From Ursidibacter maritimus (GTDB taxonomy: Bacteria > Pseudomonadota > Gammaproteobacteria > Enterobacterales > Pasteurellaceae): a DNA stretch of 64,000 nucleotides. The notes below the pieces were generated by a model. That model was not told the origin of the DNA. It ran no database searches and saw only the letters and a program-made list of their open reading frames with translations. How positions within the stretch are numbered: the stretch's first letter is position 1; each line of letters starts with the position of its first letter. Below are positions 29,642 to 39,932 of this stretch, one piece after another. The stretch spans positions 1-64,000 of the forward strand of contig NZ_LEKN01000023.1 in the NCBI RefSeq assembly GCF_009761395.1, read 5' to 3'. The position numbers and the translations under genes are program-made.

Positions 29642-30055
29642 TTAGAACCTCAAGTTTGTTAAGAATGTAATGATTGAAACAATCAAAGAATCAATGCCCC
29701 ATAAAGCTAATGCAACAACTAAACAGATAGCACCGACGATCAATGTTGTTTGTGTTGTTTCTGGGCGAGTTGGCCACACGATTTTACGTAATTCTTGGCG
29801 AGAATCTTTCATAAAACCAATTGCTCTTTGACCTTGATTAGTCACTGCGGCTAATCCAACACCTACAACCAATAAAGCAACTAATAACAATACGCGTACA
29901 ATCAATGAAAAATGGCTTGCGAAATAGACATTGCCGATCGCTGCTACGGCAATACACGCAATAGATAAAACCCATAAAGCACTGTTTACGCCTTTACTTT
30001 TCACACCCTTGTTTTCAATCTGTTTAGGGCTATTTTGTTGATTTTCTTTAGACAT
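29642..30055 (-). CDS. secE: Preprotein translocase subunit SecE
   Basis: A 137-residue inner-membrane protein with three membrane segments (about 27-45, 52-72 and 105-128), the long E. coli-type SecE. The conserved core is [21 protein letters not shown] just before the last segment; this cytosolic amphipathic helix clamps SecY. ATG 30055 is preferred to a TTG two codons upstream, as it has an AGG-type site at a normal distance. First gene of secE-nusG, divergent from mutS. Confidence 0.95.
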   Translation of the reverse strand: MSKENQQNSPKQIENKGVKSKGVNSALWVLSIACIAVAAIGNVYFASHFSLIVRVLLLVALLVVGVGLAAVTNQGQRAIGFMKDSRQELRKIVWPTRPETTQTTLIVGAICLVVALALWGIDSLIVSIITFLTNLRF

Positions 30056-30285
30056 AGACAACCTAGATTTGTTAATAAAATAGAACGTTCAATTTTTAAA
30101 GCGTGCAATTCTAGCATTTTCTTGCTTGCTTGCCACGATCTTTTATAAAAATTGTTGTATTTACTCCGTTAAATGTGACTATTGTTTGGAAAAAGAGTAC
30201 TTGCTCTCAATAGAGTTAAAGTATAATGGCCTATAAATAATATCTTTATTGCTTGATAAAATACGCTTTATATAAATATAACTCA

Positions 30286-32880
30286 ATGAAAAATATGGAA
30301 AATTATCAAAAGCACACGCCAATGATGGTGCAATATCTCCAACTCAAAGCACAAAATCCAGATATTTTGTTGTTTTATCGTATGGGAGATTTTTACGAAC
30401 TTTTTTATGATGATGCAAAAAAAGCAGCAGCATTGTTGGATATTTCCTTAACCAAAAGAGGGCAATCCGCAGGCGAGCCAATACCTATGGCGGGTGTGCC
30501 TTATCACGCTGTAGAAGGCTATTTGGCTAAATTAGTTGCTTTAGGGGAATCGGTTGCAATTTGTGAACAAGTGGGCGATCCGAATACCAGTAAAGGCCCT
30601 GTGGAACGTAAAGTTGTTCGCATTGTTACGCCAGGAACGGTAAGTGATGAAGCATTACTTCCAGAGCGTCAAGACAACTTAGTGGCTTGTGTTTATCAAG
30701 AAAAAACAACCTTTGCTCTCGCAACCCTAGATATGACATCAGGGCGTTTTTTAATTAGCGAGTTAGCCAATAAAGAAGCATTATCTGCCGAATTACAACG
30801 AACACAACCAGCAGAAATTCTTTATCCTGAAGATTTTGCTGAAATGTCGATTATTGAGCATTACAAAGGCTTACGTCGCCGTCCTGTATGGGAATTTGAA
30901 CTCGTTACGGCTATTCAATTGCTCAATCGTCAATTTGGCACACAAAACCTAACAGGATTTGGGGTTGAAAAAGCGGTAGTTGCTTTATGTGCTGCAGGCT
31001 GTTTGCTCCATTATGCACAAGAAACACAACGTACAGCACTTCCGCATATCAATGCGATTTATCTTGCTCAAAATAGCGATACTGTTTTGCTTGATGCAGC
31101 AACTCGGCGTAATTTGGAACTAACGACTAACCTTGCAGGTGGTATAGAAAATACCCTTGCTTCAGTCCTTGATAAATGTGTGACACCAATGGGTAGTCGC
31201 TTACTCAAACGTTGGATTCATCAACCTATTCGAGATATGGTTAAGCTAACTACCCGTCAGCAAATCATTCTTGCCTTGCAAAAAAATGAGCGAATCGAAC
31301 CGCTTCAACCGTTGTTACAACAAGTGGGTGATATGGAGCGGATTTTAGCTCGTGTGGCGTTGCGTACTGCTCGCCCACGAGATTTAACTCGTTTAAAAAC
31401 TGCATTGGCTCAAATTCCTGAAATTGCAAAAATTTCACAGAATCTGACCGCTTGTTTAGATCAAAATGTACAGCAAATTGGTGATTTTACATCGCTCCAA
31501 CAATGTCTTGAAAAAGCCTTAGTTGAAAATCCACCACAGCTGATTCGAGATGGAGGTGTGATTGCCACAGGTTATAACGCAGAGCTGGATGAATGGCGTT
31601 CGCTTGCAGAGGGTGCAACCCAATATCTTGAAGATTTGGAAACTCGTGAGAGAGAAAAAACAGGTATTGATACGCTAAAAATCGGGTTTAATGCGGTGCA
31701 CGGTTACTATATCCAAATTAGCCAAGGGCAAGCACATCGAGCACCAATGCACTATGTTCGCCGCCAAACACTCAAAAATGCGGAACGCTATATTATCCCT
31801 GAGTTAAAAACCTATGAAGATAAAGTGCTAAAAGCGAAAGGGGCATCACTGGCACTTGAAAAACAACTTTACGATGAACTGTTTGATCTGCTCTTGCCAC
31901 ATCTTGCTCAATTACAGCTTGCGAGTTTAGTACTAGCTGAACTTGATGTACTGACCAACCTTGCGGAGCGAGCAGAAAATCTCAACTATGTAATGCCGAC
32001 CTTTACCTCACAGAGAACAATCAATATTAAAGGTGGTCGCCACCCAGTTGTTGAGCAAGTGTTGAAAACACCGTTTATCGCTAACCCTGTTTATCTTAAT
32101 GCTCAACGCCATTTATTGATTGTGACAGGGCCGAATATGGGCGGGAAAAGCACTTATATGCGTCAAATAGCGTTAATTACTTTAATGGCGTATATCGGCA
32201 GTTTTGTCCCCGCAAAGAGTGCAGAAATTGGACCGATTGATCGCATCTTTACTCGAATTGGGGCATCAGATGATCTTGCTTCTGGGCGTTCGACTTTTAT
32301 GGTTGAAATGACAGAAATGGCAAACATTCTGCATCAATCAACGGAAAATAGTCTTGTCTTAGTTGATGAAATTGGACGTGGCACATCAACCTACGATGGC
32401 TTATCACTTGCTTGGTCTTGTGCGGAATGGCTGGCGAAAAAAACACAATCGCTCACGCTTTTCGCTACACACTATTTTGAATTAACCAGTTTGCCTAATC
32501 AGCTGAAAGGTGTTGCAAACGTCCACTTAGATGCGTTAGAGCATAATGACACCATCGCTTTTATGCACAGTGTGCAAGAAGGTGCGGCAAGTAAGAGCTA
32601 CGGTTTGGCTGTGGCCGCTTTAGCAGGTGTGCCAAAACAGGTGATTCAATTAGCCAAACAAAAATTAGCTCAACTTGAGCAATTATCACAACAAACAGCC
32701 CAACTCAACGATAGCCCCCAACAAGATTTATTGTTTGGTGCTAATTTGCAAAATTCAGCGGAAATATCACCGCTTGTAGAGCCTTCAAAAGTTGAACTTG
32801 CCTTGCAAGAGATTGACCCAAATGAGCTTACACCCAAACAAGCGTTGGAATGGTTATATAAGTTGAAGGAATTGGTTTAG
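30286..32880 (+). CDS. mutS: DNA mismatch repair protein MutS
   Basis: Recognises base mismatches and recruits MutL. With the ATG at 30286 the protein has 864 residues, and the mismatch-reading motif GDFYELF places Phe36 and Glu38 exactly as in E. coli; this decides the start against one 11 codons earlier. Walker [10 protein letters not shown] is at 615-623, Walker B is in [16 protein letters not shown], and the C-terminal tail ends in [10 protein letters not shown]. No strong ribosome site is visible. A broken copy of its 3' half lies 14 kb away at 46078-46614. Confidence 0.96.
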   Translation: MKNMENYQKHTPMMVQYLQLKAQNPDILLFYRMGDFYELFYDDAKKAAALLDISLTKRGQSAGEPIPMAGVPYHAVEGYLAKLVALGESVAICEQVGDPNTSKGPVERKVVRIVTPGTVSDEALLPERQDNLVACVYQEKTTFALATLDMTSGRFLISELANKEALSAELQRTQPAEILYPEDFAEMSIIEHYKGLRRRPVWEFELVTAIQLLNRQFGTQNLTGFGVEKAVVALCAAGCLLHYAQETQRTALPHINAIYLAQNSDTVLLDAATRRNLELTTNLAGGIENTLASVLDKCVTPMGSRLLKRWIHQPIRDMVKLTTRQQIILALQKNERIEPLQPLLQQVGDMERILARVALRTARPRDLTRLKTALAQIPEIAKISQNLTACLDQNVQQIGDFTSLQQCLEKALVENPPQLIRDGGVIATGYNAELDEWRSLAEGATQYLEDLETREREKTGIDTLKIGFNAVHGYYIQISQGQAHRAPMHYVRRQTLKNAERYIIPELKTYEDKVLKAKGASLALEKQLYDELFDLLLPHLAQLQLASLVLAELDVLTNLAERAENLNYVMPTFTSQRTINIKGGRHPVVEQVLKTPFIANPVYLNAQRHLLIVTGPNMGGKSTYMRQIALITLMAYIGSFVPAKSAEIGPIDRIFTRIGASDDLASGRSTFMVEMTEMANILHQSTENSLVLVDEIGRGTSTYDGLSLAWSCAEWLAKKTQSLTLFATHYFELTSLPNQLKGVANVHLDALEHNDTIAFMHSVQEGAASKSYGLAVAALAGVPKQVIQLAKQKLAQLEQLSQQTAQLNDSPQQDLLFGANLQNSAEISPLVEPSKVELALQEIDPNELTPKQALEWLYKLKELV

Positions 32881-32889
32881 GTTTAACAA

Positions 32890-33210
32890 TATTATATGGT
32901 GTAATGGACAGTTTTTTGGTTCATATTTCAAAAAAAGTTGGTTAAAGCCTTGTACTATAAATTCTTTTAACCCATTTTTAGCAACTGTTTTGTCTACTAT
33001 GCCACTTTTTCTTTCACAAAGAAATTAAAGTGAATCAATGTTTGGACTGATTACACAAAGGCTATAAGGGATATTGAAGCAGAAATTATCTGTTAACTGT
33101 GGATTAACGAAAAGGCATAAGGTTACGTTTATAAAGGATTTTTTAAAAAATAGCTGCTAACAACATAAGAAAAATATTATGAGCAACTATTTTTTCCATT
33201 AGACCTTTTA
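32890..33210. mobile_element. IS end relics downstream of mutS
   Basis: TGTAATGGACA at about 32899-32909 and GTTTTGTCTACTATGCC near 32986 bracket a 110-base remnant. This remnant includes GGTTAAAGCCTTGTACTATAA, close to the end of the 24.3-kb element (GGTTAAAGCCTTATACTATAA). A further degenerate end, TTTTTTCCATTAGACC, lies at about 33190. Between them are transposase-like scraps with stops. The 32881-33237 interval has no gene. Confidence 0.6.
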
Positions 33211-33237
33211 TTTTCTTTTTGAAAAGATGAAAAAAGC

Positions 33238-34380
33238 TTAATGAGCCTTCCACTCACCATTTACAGCAGTACCTAACACATTGAATTGATTGTCAAATAC
33301 AGTTAAGTTTGCAATTTTCCCAACTTCAATTGATCCTAATTTATCATCAACATGGATCGCCTTAGCTGGATATAGCGTACACATACGGATCGCTTCTTCA
33401 AGTGAAATATCAGTATGTTGGATAACATTACGAATTGACTCAATCATTGTAACTGCGGCACCACCTAAGCTACCAAACTCATCAATACATTTGCCGTCTT
33501 TATAAAGGACTTTCTTACCGACAAAAATAAAATGATCGATATTCGCACCTGCTGGTGCAACTGCATCGGTAACAATCACTAATTTATCGCCTTTCGCTTT
33601 TTTGGCGATGCGTACATTGCTCCAATCAACGTGTAAGCCATCAACAATAATACCAGTATAAATATCGCTATCTAAAACCGCCCCGACAACACCACCTTCA
33701 CGACCAGAACTGATAGGCGACATTGCATTATGTAAATGCGTTGCAAATGAAATACCTTGTTCGATACGCTGTTTAGCTTGCTCATAAGTGGCATTTGAAT
33801 GCCCAATAGATACGATAATCCCAGCATCAACAAATTTTTGAATATGATCTGCAGTACCATTTTCTGCGGCTATGGTTAATTTAGTAATCACATCACCGTT
33901 ATTGCAAAGAAAATCGATCATCTCACCGCTTGCTTCACGAATATATTCAGGGCGATGTACCCCTTTTTTCGCTACGCTTAAATAAGGCCCTTCTAAATGT
34001 AAACCCAATGCCTGATTTTTATATTTTGCCAAATAATCACGCATTACTTGTACAGCTTGTTTCATACCTTCATCAGGTGATGTAATAAAGGTTGGTAAGT
34101 AGCTTGTTGTGCCTGATTTTAGGTTCGTTTCTTGCATAATCTCAAGTGTACGAACACTAATATCTTCATTAAACATTACACCGCCACAACCATTTAATTG
34201 TAAATCAATAAAACCTGCGGATAAATTTGCCCCTTTAAGATCAATTTTATCAAGATCTTTAGGTAACTCTTGCTGATGAACAATAGCATCAATCTTATCA
34301 TCTTTAACAATCACCGCGTGTTGATAAAGAACATCATTGCCAGTGTAAACTACACAATTTGTCAGTGCATAATGACTCAT
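33238..34380 (-). CDS. nagA: N-acetylglucosamine-6-phosphate deacetylase
   Basis: Removes acetate from GlcNAc-6-P to give glucosamine-6-P, in amino-sugar and sialic-acid breakdown. A 380-residue amidohydrolase-fold protein (E. coli 382). Metal and catalytic landmarks include [46 protein letters not shown] and [10 protein letters not shown]. It follows nagB by 8 bases and is co-transcribed with it. An IS relic abuts its 3' end. Confidence 0.96.
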   Translation of the reverse strand: MSHYALTNCVVYTGNDVLYQHAVIVKDDKIDAIVHQQELPKDLDKIDLKGANLSAGFIDLQLNGCGGVMFNEDISVRTLEIMQETNLKSGTTSYLPTFITSPDEGMKQAVQVMRDYLAKYKNQALGLHLEGPYLSVAKKGVHRPEYIREASGEMIDFLCNNGDVITKLTIAAENGTADHIQKFVDAGIIVSIGHSNATYEQAKQRIEQGISFATHLHNAMSPISSGREGGVVGAVLDSDIYTGIIVDGLHVDWSNVRIAKKAKGDKLVIVTDAVAPAGANIDHFIFVGKKVLYKDGKCIDEFGSLGGAAVTMIESIRNVIQHTDISLEEAIRMCTLYPAKAIHVDDKLGSIEVGKIANLTVFDNQFNVLGTAVNGEWKAH

Positions 34381-34388
34381 TTTCTCTC

Positions 34389-35183
34389 CTAGCGAGCAAC
34401 GTTTTGCTCTAGCTGTTTGAAATATTTAACTGTTTTAACTTTAAGCTCTTGCGTTGCAGGTTCATCACACACCACGATCGCTCTGCGGTGTAATTGTAAC
34501 GCACTGATTGTCCATAAATGATTTACAGGGCCTTCGACACAAGCCTGCAAAGCGAGAGCTTTATTGTATCCTGTGACTAGAATTAACACTTCTTCCGCAT
34601 CTAATAATGTGCCAACTCCCACAGTTAGAGCAAATTTGGGTACTTGGTTTACATCATTGTTAAAAAAACGAGAATTCGCAATTAAGGTGTCTTCCGTTAA
34701 AGTTTTAATACGAGTACGAGAACTTAGAGATGAGGCAGGCTCATTAAATGCGATGTGTCCATCAACACCTACACCACCCATAAACAAATGAATTTTGCCA
34801 TAAGAACGAATCTTCTCTTCATAACGTGAACATTCTGCATCAACATCTTCAGCCATACCATCTAGTAGGTTGATATTTTGTGGCGGAATATCGATGTGAT
34901 TGAATAAATTCTCGTGCATAAAAGTATGATAACTTTCAGGGTGATCTTTTGGTAAACCAACATATTCATCCATATTGAAAGTAACCACATTCTTAAAGCT
35001 TACTTCCCCTGCTTGATAGAGCTTAATTAACTCTTGGTAGGTTTTTTGTGGTGTTCCCCCTGTTGGCAAACCAAGCACAAATGGCTTTTCTGCCGTTGGT
35101 TGAAACGCATTGATCTTATCAACGATATAACGAGCAGTCCATTGACTTACTTGGTCTGCACATTCCAAAGGTACTAAACGCAT
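34389..35183 (-). CDS. nagB: Glucosamine-6-phosphate deaminase
   Basis: Converts glucosamine-6-P to fructose-6-P and ammonia. It has 264 residues (E. coli 266). [36 protein letters not shown] and [22 protein letters not shown] are family signatures covering substrate and active-site residues. First gene of nagBA; a palindromic site that may bind NagC is in its upstream region. No nagE or nagC is in the window. Confidence 0.97.
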   Translation of the reverse strand: MRLVPLECADQVSQWTARYIVDKINAFQPTAEKPFVLGLPTGGTPQKTYQELIKLYQAGEVSFKNVVTFNMDEYVGLPKDHPESYHTFMHENLFNHIDIPPQNINLLDGMAEDVDAECSRYEEKIRSYGKIHLFMGGVGVDGHIAFNEPASSLSSRTRIKTLTEDTLIANSRFFNNDVNQVPKFALTVGVGTLLDAEEVLILVTGYNKALALQACVEGPVNHLWTISALQLHRRAIVVCDEPATQELKVKTVKYFKQLEQNVAR

Positions 35184-35204
35184 AATAATCTCCTAAACAA
35201 ACCA

Positions 35205-35217
35205 TTTCATTTTGAAA
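35205..35217. promoter_or_regulatory. Possible NagC-type operator upstream of nagB
   Basis: TTTCATTTTGAAA is an imperfect dyad (TTTCA/TGAAA) 22 bases from the nagB start, in an AT-rich promoter zone with TATAAT at about 35237-35242. Position and shape suit a NagC/Mlc-type site, but I have no direct proof. Confidence 0.4.
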
Positions 35218-35358
35218 TAAAACTTCATTTTTTATATTATAATAGAAAATATACTTCATTTGTAATAATTTTCACCTAAAATTTGAATGAGATCACATTT
35301 TCCATACTGTTATTTTCATTCTGTAAAAGAAAAGGGCATTACAGCCCGTCTATTTTAT

Positions 35359-35949
35359 TTATCTTACTTTTACCAACCGACAAACCACTTGCCCTGCAGT
35401 TTTCTCTTTGATGACTTGCCAGTTTTCAGGCAGATTAAGCGGCGGATGTGTTTTTTCGGTTTCAACATAAATTAAGCTATTGCTCGCTAACCAACCATTA
35501 TTGGCTAAGTGAGCTAACACTTGTGGCACAAATCCTTGATGAAAGGGCGGATCAACAAACACAATATCAAAAGGTTCAGCAGTATTTTGTTGAGATAAGT
35601 AGTTCAAACTATCGGTATGAATAACGGTTCCTTTATCACATTTTAAGCTGATAAGGTTTTTCTTTAGCTGATGTGTGGCATTTGCAAATTTTTCTAAGAA
35701 AACCACCGCTTGTGCTTGGCGTGAAAGGGCTTCAATACCAAGTGAGCCACTGCCAGCAAAACAGTCTAAACAACGAGCATTAGTAATATCCATCATTAGC
35801 CAGTTAAACAGCGTTTCTTTCATTCTATCGGTGGTTGGACGTAAGCCTTCCGCATTCAAAACAGGGAGTTTACGACCACGCCATAACCCTGCAATCACTC
35901 GCACTTCTCCCAGTGGGACATTTTGCTCAGAATTTCGAACTTTTTTCAT
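35359..35949 (-). CDS. rsmD: 16S rRNA (guanine-966-N2) methyltransferase RsmD
   Basis: A 196-residue SAM methyltransferase for m2G966. It has RVIAGLWRGRKLPV, RPTTDRMKETLFNWL, motif I LDCFAGSGSLGIEALSR and the N6/N2-methylase motif IVFVDPPF. ATG 35949 is used; TTG two codons upstream is open. Divergent from ftsY, the same arrangement as in E. coli. Confidence 0.95.
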   Translation of the reverse strand: MKKVRNSEQNVPLGEVRVIAGLWRGRKLPVLNAEGLRPTTDRMKETLFNWLMMDITNARCLDCFAGSGSLGIEALSRQAQAVVFLEKFANATHQLKKNLISLKCDKGTVIHTDSLNYLSQQNTAEPFDIVFVDPPFHQGFVPQVLAHLANNGWLASNSLIYVETEKTHPPLNLPENWQVIKEKTAGQVVCRLVKVR

Positions 35950-36047
35950 ACACAATCACAAAAATAGTTATTAAAAATGATAAACTACCGCAAGTTTATT
36001 CCATTTTAAGACAAAATGGATTTTTTAATTTTACGAGAGAGCAAAAA

Positions 36048-37634
36048 ATGGCAGATGAAAAGAAGAAAAAAGGGTTTTGGTCGTGGTTAGGCTTTGGGAA
36101 AAAAGAAGAAACAGAAACAACGCCAGTCACAGAAACTGAACAATCTCAAGAGCCACAGCAAGCAGAGCCTGAAGAAAATGTAGAGTTAGCCAGTTCACAA
36201 GCGGTGACTTCGTCTTCTGAATTTGCAAAAGAGAGCGAAGAACCGACCGCTTCTGATCACCTTGAGACTTCTGTACTCACTCAAGGTGTAGAGCATTTAA
36301 CTGAAAAAGGTGAGCAATTAGCTGAAATAGCCGAAGGTATCGAAGATGTTGTGGATAGAGCCAAAGAACAAGTTGCAGATAAGATTGAGCAAGTTAGCGA
36401 CACAATCGAGAAATTTGAAGAACAGTTAGCAGAACAAGCCGAAACAGTACTAGAGGTTGCACAAGAAAAGATTGAAGACTTTCAACAACAAGCGAAAACC
36501 TGTATTGATGAAGTTAAAGAAACCAATGAAGATAAGGTAACGGAACAACAAACAGAAATTGAGCTTAATGCGGAACAACATACTGAAACTGAAAATATTC
36601 CAAGCGAAATAGATCAAACTTCTTCGGATGAAACCAAAATCTCTGAAATTGTAAATGTTTCAGAAGAACAGGCCGCTTCTGATGAGTATCAAGAGAAACC
36701 AAGTAGCGAAGGTGGCTTTTTCAGCCGTTTAATTAAAGGATTGATTAAAACAAAAGAGAGCATTGGCTCAGGTTTTCGCAATTTCTTTCGTGGTAAAAAA
36801 ATTGATGATGAACTCTTTGATGAATTAGAAGAGCAATTGTTAATTGCCGATTTAGGAATGCCGACCACCACAAAAATCATCAACAACCTAACGCAACACG
36901 CAAGCAAACAGCAGTTAAGAGATGCGGAATTACTCTATCAACAATTAAAATTAGAACTTGCTGACGTATTAAAACCCGTTGCAAAGCCATTAGAAATTAG
37001 TGAGAAAAAGCCTTATGTTATTTTAATGGTTGGGGTAAATGGCGTTGGTAAAACCACAACCATCGGGAAATTAGCACGCAAATTCCAAGCGGAAGGCAAA
37101 TCGGTCATGTTAGCTGCTGGCGATACTTTCCGAGCGGCTGCGGTGGAACAGCTACAAGTGTGGGGCGAACGTAATCATATTCCAGTTGTCGCACAAGCTA
37201 CTGGAGCAGACTCAGCATCAGTGATTTTTGATGCAATGCAATCTGCGGCAGCGAAAGGCATTGATGTGTTAATTGCCGATACCGCAGGGCGTTTGCAAAA
37301 TAAAAATAATTTAATGGACGAGCTGAAAAAAATCGTGCGTGTAATGAAGAAATATGATGAAACTGCACCGCACGAAATTATGCTAACGCTAGATGCAGGC
37401 ACAGGGCAAAATGCGATTAGCCAAGCTAAGCTGTTTAATGAAGCCGTTGGTTTAACAGGGATTACCATTACTAAACTGGATGGGACAGCAAAAGGTGGGG
37501 TGATCTTTGCCATTGCGGATCAGTTTAATATTCCTATTCGTTTTATCGGGGTGGGCGAAAAAATTGATGATTTACGCCCGTTTAATGCCGATGAATTTAT
37601 TGAAGCCTTATTCTCACACGAGGAAGAAAAATAA
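36048..37634 (+). CDS. ftsY: Signal recognition particle receptor FtsY
   Basis: Receptor that brings SRP-ribosome complexes to the membrane. It has 528 residues. An amphipathic start MADEKKKKGFWSWLGFGKKE is followed by a long acidic, Gln/Glu-rich A domain (to about residue 210). The NG domain then has GVNGVGKTTTIGKLARKF, DTFRAAAVEQLQVW, DTAGRLQNKNNLMDEL and TKLDGTAKGGV. The start at 36048 has a GAGAG site and is chosen over 71 extra upstream codons that lie in the divergent promoter region. It overlaps ftsE by one base. Confidence 0.96.
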   Translation: MADEKKKKGFWSWLGFGKKEETETTPVTETEQSQEPQQAEPEENVELASSQAVTSSSEFAKESEEPTASDHLETSVLTQGVEHLTEKGEQLAEIAEGIEDVVDRAKEQVADKIEQVSDTIEKFEEQLAEQAETVLEVAQEKIEDFQQQAKTCIDEVKETNEDKVTEQQTEIELNAEQHTETENIPSEIDQTSSDETKISEIVNVSEEQAASDEYQEKPSSEGGFFSRLIKGLIKTKESIGSGFRNFFRGKKIDDELFDELEEQLLIADLGMPTTTKIINNLTQHASKQQLRDAELLYQQLKLELADVLKPVAKPLEISEKKPYVILMVGVNGVGKTTTIGKLARKFQAEGKSVMLAAGDTFRAAAVEQLQVWGERNHIPVVAQATGADSASVIFDAMQSAAAKGIDVLIADTAGRLQNKNNLMDELKKIVRVMKKYDETAPHEIMLTLDAGTGQNAISQAKLFNEAVGLTGITITKLDGTAKGGVIFAIADQFNIPIRFIGVGEKIDDLRPFNADEFIEALFSHEEEK

Positions 37635-38290
37635 TGATCAGATTTCATAATGTAAGCAAAGCCTACAAAGGCGGTGGCAGACCTGCTCTACAAGGTATCA
37701 GCTTCCATCTGCAACAAGGCGAAATGGCGTATATCACAGGGCATTCAGGTGCAGGAAAAACCACATTGCTTAAACTCATTATGGGAATTGAACGTGCTAA
37801 TGGCGGACAAGTTATTTTTAACGGACACGATATTACTCGTCTTGCTGAGCACGAATTGCCATTTTTACGCCGTCAAATTGGAATGGTACATCAAAATTAT
37901 AGTTTACTCACTGATCGTTCCATTCTTGATAATGTAGCATTACCACTGATTATTATGGGCGTTGAACAGTCGATTGTTGAGCGTGAAGCGAGAATGGCAC
38001 TTGAGCGTGTCGGGTTGCAAAATAAAGCGAATTTCCTACCGCTTCATCTTTCAGGTGGTGAACAACAACGAGTTGATATTGCTCGAGCGATTGTTCATCG
38101 TCCGCAGCTACTTCTTGCGGATGAACCAACAGGAAACCTTGATGATAAACTGTCTTTTGAAATTTTCCGTTTATTTGAAGAATTTAATAAAGCGGGTACG
38201 ACGGTTTTGATTGCGACTCACGATACCAACATTATCGCCCAACGTCCAAAGCCTTGCTTAGTGTTGGAAGAAGGGCATCTAAAAAGCTGA
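37634..38290 (+). CDS. ftsE: Cell division ATP-binding protein FtsE
   Basis: ABC ATPase of the FtsEX complex that controls septal peptidoglycan hydrolases. It has 218 residues, Walker A GHSGAGKTT near 36, signature LSGGEQQRVDIARA and Walker B LLLADEPTGNLD. The ATG overlaps the ftsY stop (TAATG), so translation is coupled. Second gene of ftsYEX. Confidence 0.97.
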   Translation: MIRFHNVSKAYKGGGRPALQGISFHLQQGEMAYITGHSGAGKTTLLKLIMGIERANGGQVIFNGHDITRLAEHELPFLRRQIGMVHQNYSLLTDRSILDNVALPLIIMGVEQSIVEREARMALERVGLQNKANFLPLHLSGGEQQRVDIARAIVHRPQLLLADEPTGNLDDKLSFEIFRLFEEFNKAGTTVLIATHDTNIIAQRPKPCLVLEEGHLKS

Positions 38291-38316
38291 TCAAGATAGA
38301 ATAAAGGAAAAGAACA

Positions 38317-39246
38317 ATGCGACATATTTTTAATCACACCCAAACTCGTTATATCTTACGTTCTATCTGGCACGATCTAATCAAACGTAAATTTGGTATT
38401 TTAATGACCGTACTGGTTATTGCAGTATCGCTGACCATTCCAACTGTCAGCTATTTGCTCTGGAAAAACACTAGTCAAGCCGCCAGCCAATTTTACCCAG
38501 AACCCGAATTAACCGTTTATTTGCATAAAAACTTAGCTGAGCACGATGTGAATACAGTGGTCGAAAGTATCCGTCAATTTGATATGGAGAAAATTGAGAG
38601 TTTAAATTACATCTCTCGTCAGCAAAGTTTAGAAGAATTTCGGACTTGGTCAGGCTTTGGTAGTGCGTTAGATATTCTGGATGATAACCCATTGCCTGCA
38701 GTGGTTGTGCTGAAGCCGAAGAAAACATTCACCTCACCTGAAGAAATGCTCACTTTTCGTGATGGATTACAAAAAATCAAAGGCGTGCAAGAAGTCCGCT
38801 TAGATAATGGTTGGTTAGAAAAACTGACTGCTTTAACGCAGATGATTGCTCGTGTTGCGGTAACCTGTACCTTACTCATGTTTATCGCAGTATTTTTAGT
38901 TATCAGTAATAGCGTGCGTTCAGATGTATCAAATAGCCGCTCGTCAATTACCGTAATGCAATTATTAGGCGCAACAGAACACTTTATTTCTCGTCCATTT
39001 ATTTATATGGGAATGCTCTATGGTTTATTCGGCAGCTTGTTAGCCATCGTATTTAGTATGCTAACCATCAGCTATTTTACTGGAGTGGTGCGTTATGTTG
39101 CGGATATGTTCACCGTTAAATTTGAGCTACATTCTTTTAGCTTTGGTGAAATACTACTTGTCATTGTCAGCACTGTTTTTCTTGGCTGGCTTTCCGCTCA
39201 ACTTGCCACTAACCGCCACATTCAAAAACTTGGGGCGAAGTATTAG
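38317..39246 (+). CDS. ftsX: Cell division protein FtsX
   Basis: Membrane partner of FtsE, 309 residues. A short cytosolic N-terminus is followed by the first membrane segment (about 28-48). A periplasmic domain with LTVYLHKNLAEHDVNTVV and YISRQQSLEEFRTWSGFG comes next, then three further segments in the last 150 residues. The periplasmic domain contacts activators such as EnvC. Last gene of the operon. Confidence 0.95.
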   Translation: MRHIFNHTQTRYILRSIWHDLIKRKFGILMTVLVIAVSLTIPTVSYLLWKNTSQAASQFYPEPELTVYLHKNLAEHDVNTVVESIRQFDMEKIESLNYISRQQSLEEFRTWSGFGSALDILDDNPLPAVVVLKPKKTFTSPEEMLTFRDGLQKIKGVQEVRLDNGWLEKLTALTQMIARVAVTCTLLMFIAVFLVISNSVRSDVSNSRSSITVMQLLGATEHFISRPFIYMGMLYGLFGSLLAIVFSMLTISYFTGVVRYVADMFTVKFELHSFSFGEILLVIVSTVFLGWLSAQLATNRHIQKLGAKY

Positions 39247-39259
39247 TGTTAATGAATTT

Positions 39260-39281
39260 AGGGTGGGCTATAGCCTACCCT
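39260..39281. terminator. Hairpin after ftsX
   Basis: AGGGTGGGCTA pairs with TAGCCTACCCT with one G-T pair and almost no loop. No T run follows, so this is a weak or factor-assisted end. The rest of 39282-39411 holds nothing I can identify. Confidence 0.45.
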
Positions 39282-39411
39282 GATATATCTAATAGCTATT
39301 CATCACCTCACCAAATAACCATTTCCTTTATAATTTTTTGAACCTCTTCACACTTTTCATAAAATCTATTTGTTTTTCTAGGTTAAATTGCCTACCCTTT
39401 AGTTTATTGTT

Positions 39412-39427
39412 ATCGAAACGTTTCGAT
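39412..39427. promoter_or_regulatory. LacI/RbsR-type operator of the rbs operon
   Basis: ATCGAAACGTTTCGAT is a perfect 16-bp palindrome with the central CG typical of LacI-family operators such as RbsR and PurR. It lies 77 bases before rbsD. A ribose repressor bound here would block transcription; no rbsR gene is in the window. Confidence 0.75.
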
Positions 39428-39504
39428 GAGTGTTTTCAGCGTGATTTGATCAGGAATAAAATCGATGCTAAAACTATTTTTATCGAAGGTTAAAGGCGGT
39501 TTAT

Positions 39505-39924
39505 ATGAAAAAAACAACAATCTTAAATGCTCAACTTTCACAAGTGATAGCCACAATGGGACATACCGATGGCTTAACGATTTGTGATGCAGGTTTACCT
39601 ATTCCCAGTGAGCAACAGTGTGTCGATTTAGCCTTAACGAAAGGTGTACCTGATTTCTTATCCACATTAGAAGTGGTTTTATCTGAATTATTTGTGGAAA
39701 AAGTGCTGTTGGCAGAAGAAATTAAGCATCATAATCCACAAATCGAACAACAAGTTCTTTCTATTTTGGGAAAAATAGAAGAAAGCCAGCAGAAAAAGAT
39801 TAGTGTGGAATATGTTCCCCATTCAGAATTTAAGTATCAAAGTAATCAAGCAAAAGCGGTGGTAAGAACTGGAGAATGCTCACCTTATGCTAATATTATT
39901 CTCTATTCTGGCGTACCTTTTTAG
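39505..39924 (+). CDS. rbsD: D-ribose pyranase
   Basis: A 139-residue mutarotase that converts beta-D-ribopyranose to the furanose form used by Rbs[20 protein letters not shown] carries the catalytic His, and the C-terminus [16 protein letters not shown] matches the family. First gene of rbsDACBK; AAAGGCGG precedes the start. Confidence 0.95.
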   Translation: MKKTTILNAQLSQVIATMGHTDGLTICDAGLPIPSEQQCVDLALTKGVPDFLSTLEVVLSELFVEKVLLAEEIKHHNPQIEQQVLSILGKIEESQQKKISVEYVPHSEFKYQSNQAKAVVRTGECSPYANIILYSGVPF

Positions 39925-39932
39925 GAGAGCTT

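Noticed and set aside
35835-36047. 71-codon N-terminal extension of ftsY
   Set aside because: It runs through the divergent rsmD 5' end and promoter region; the start at 36048 has a ribosome site and the family N-terminus.
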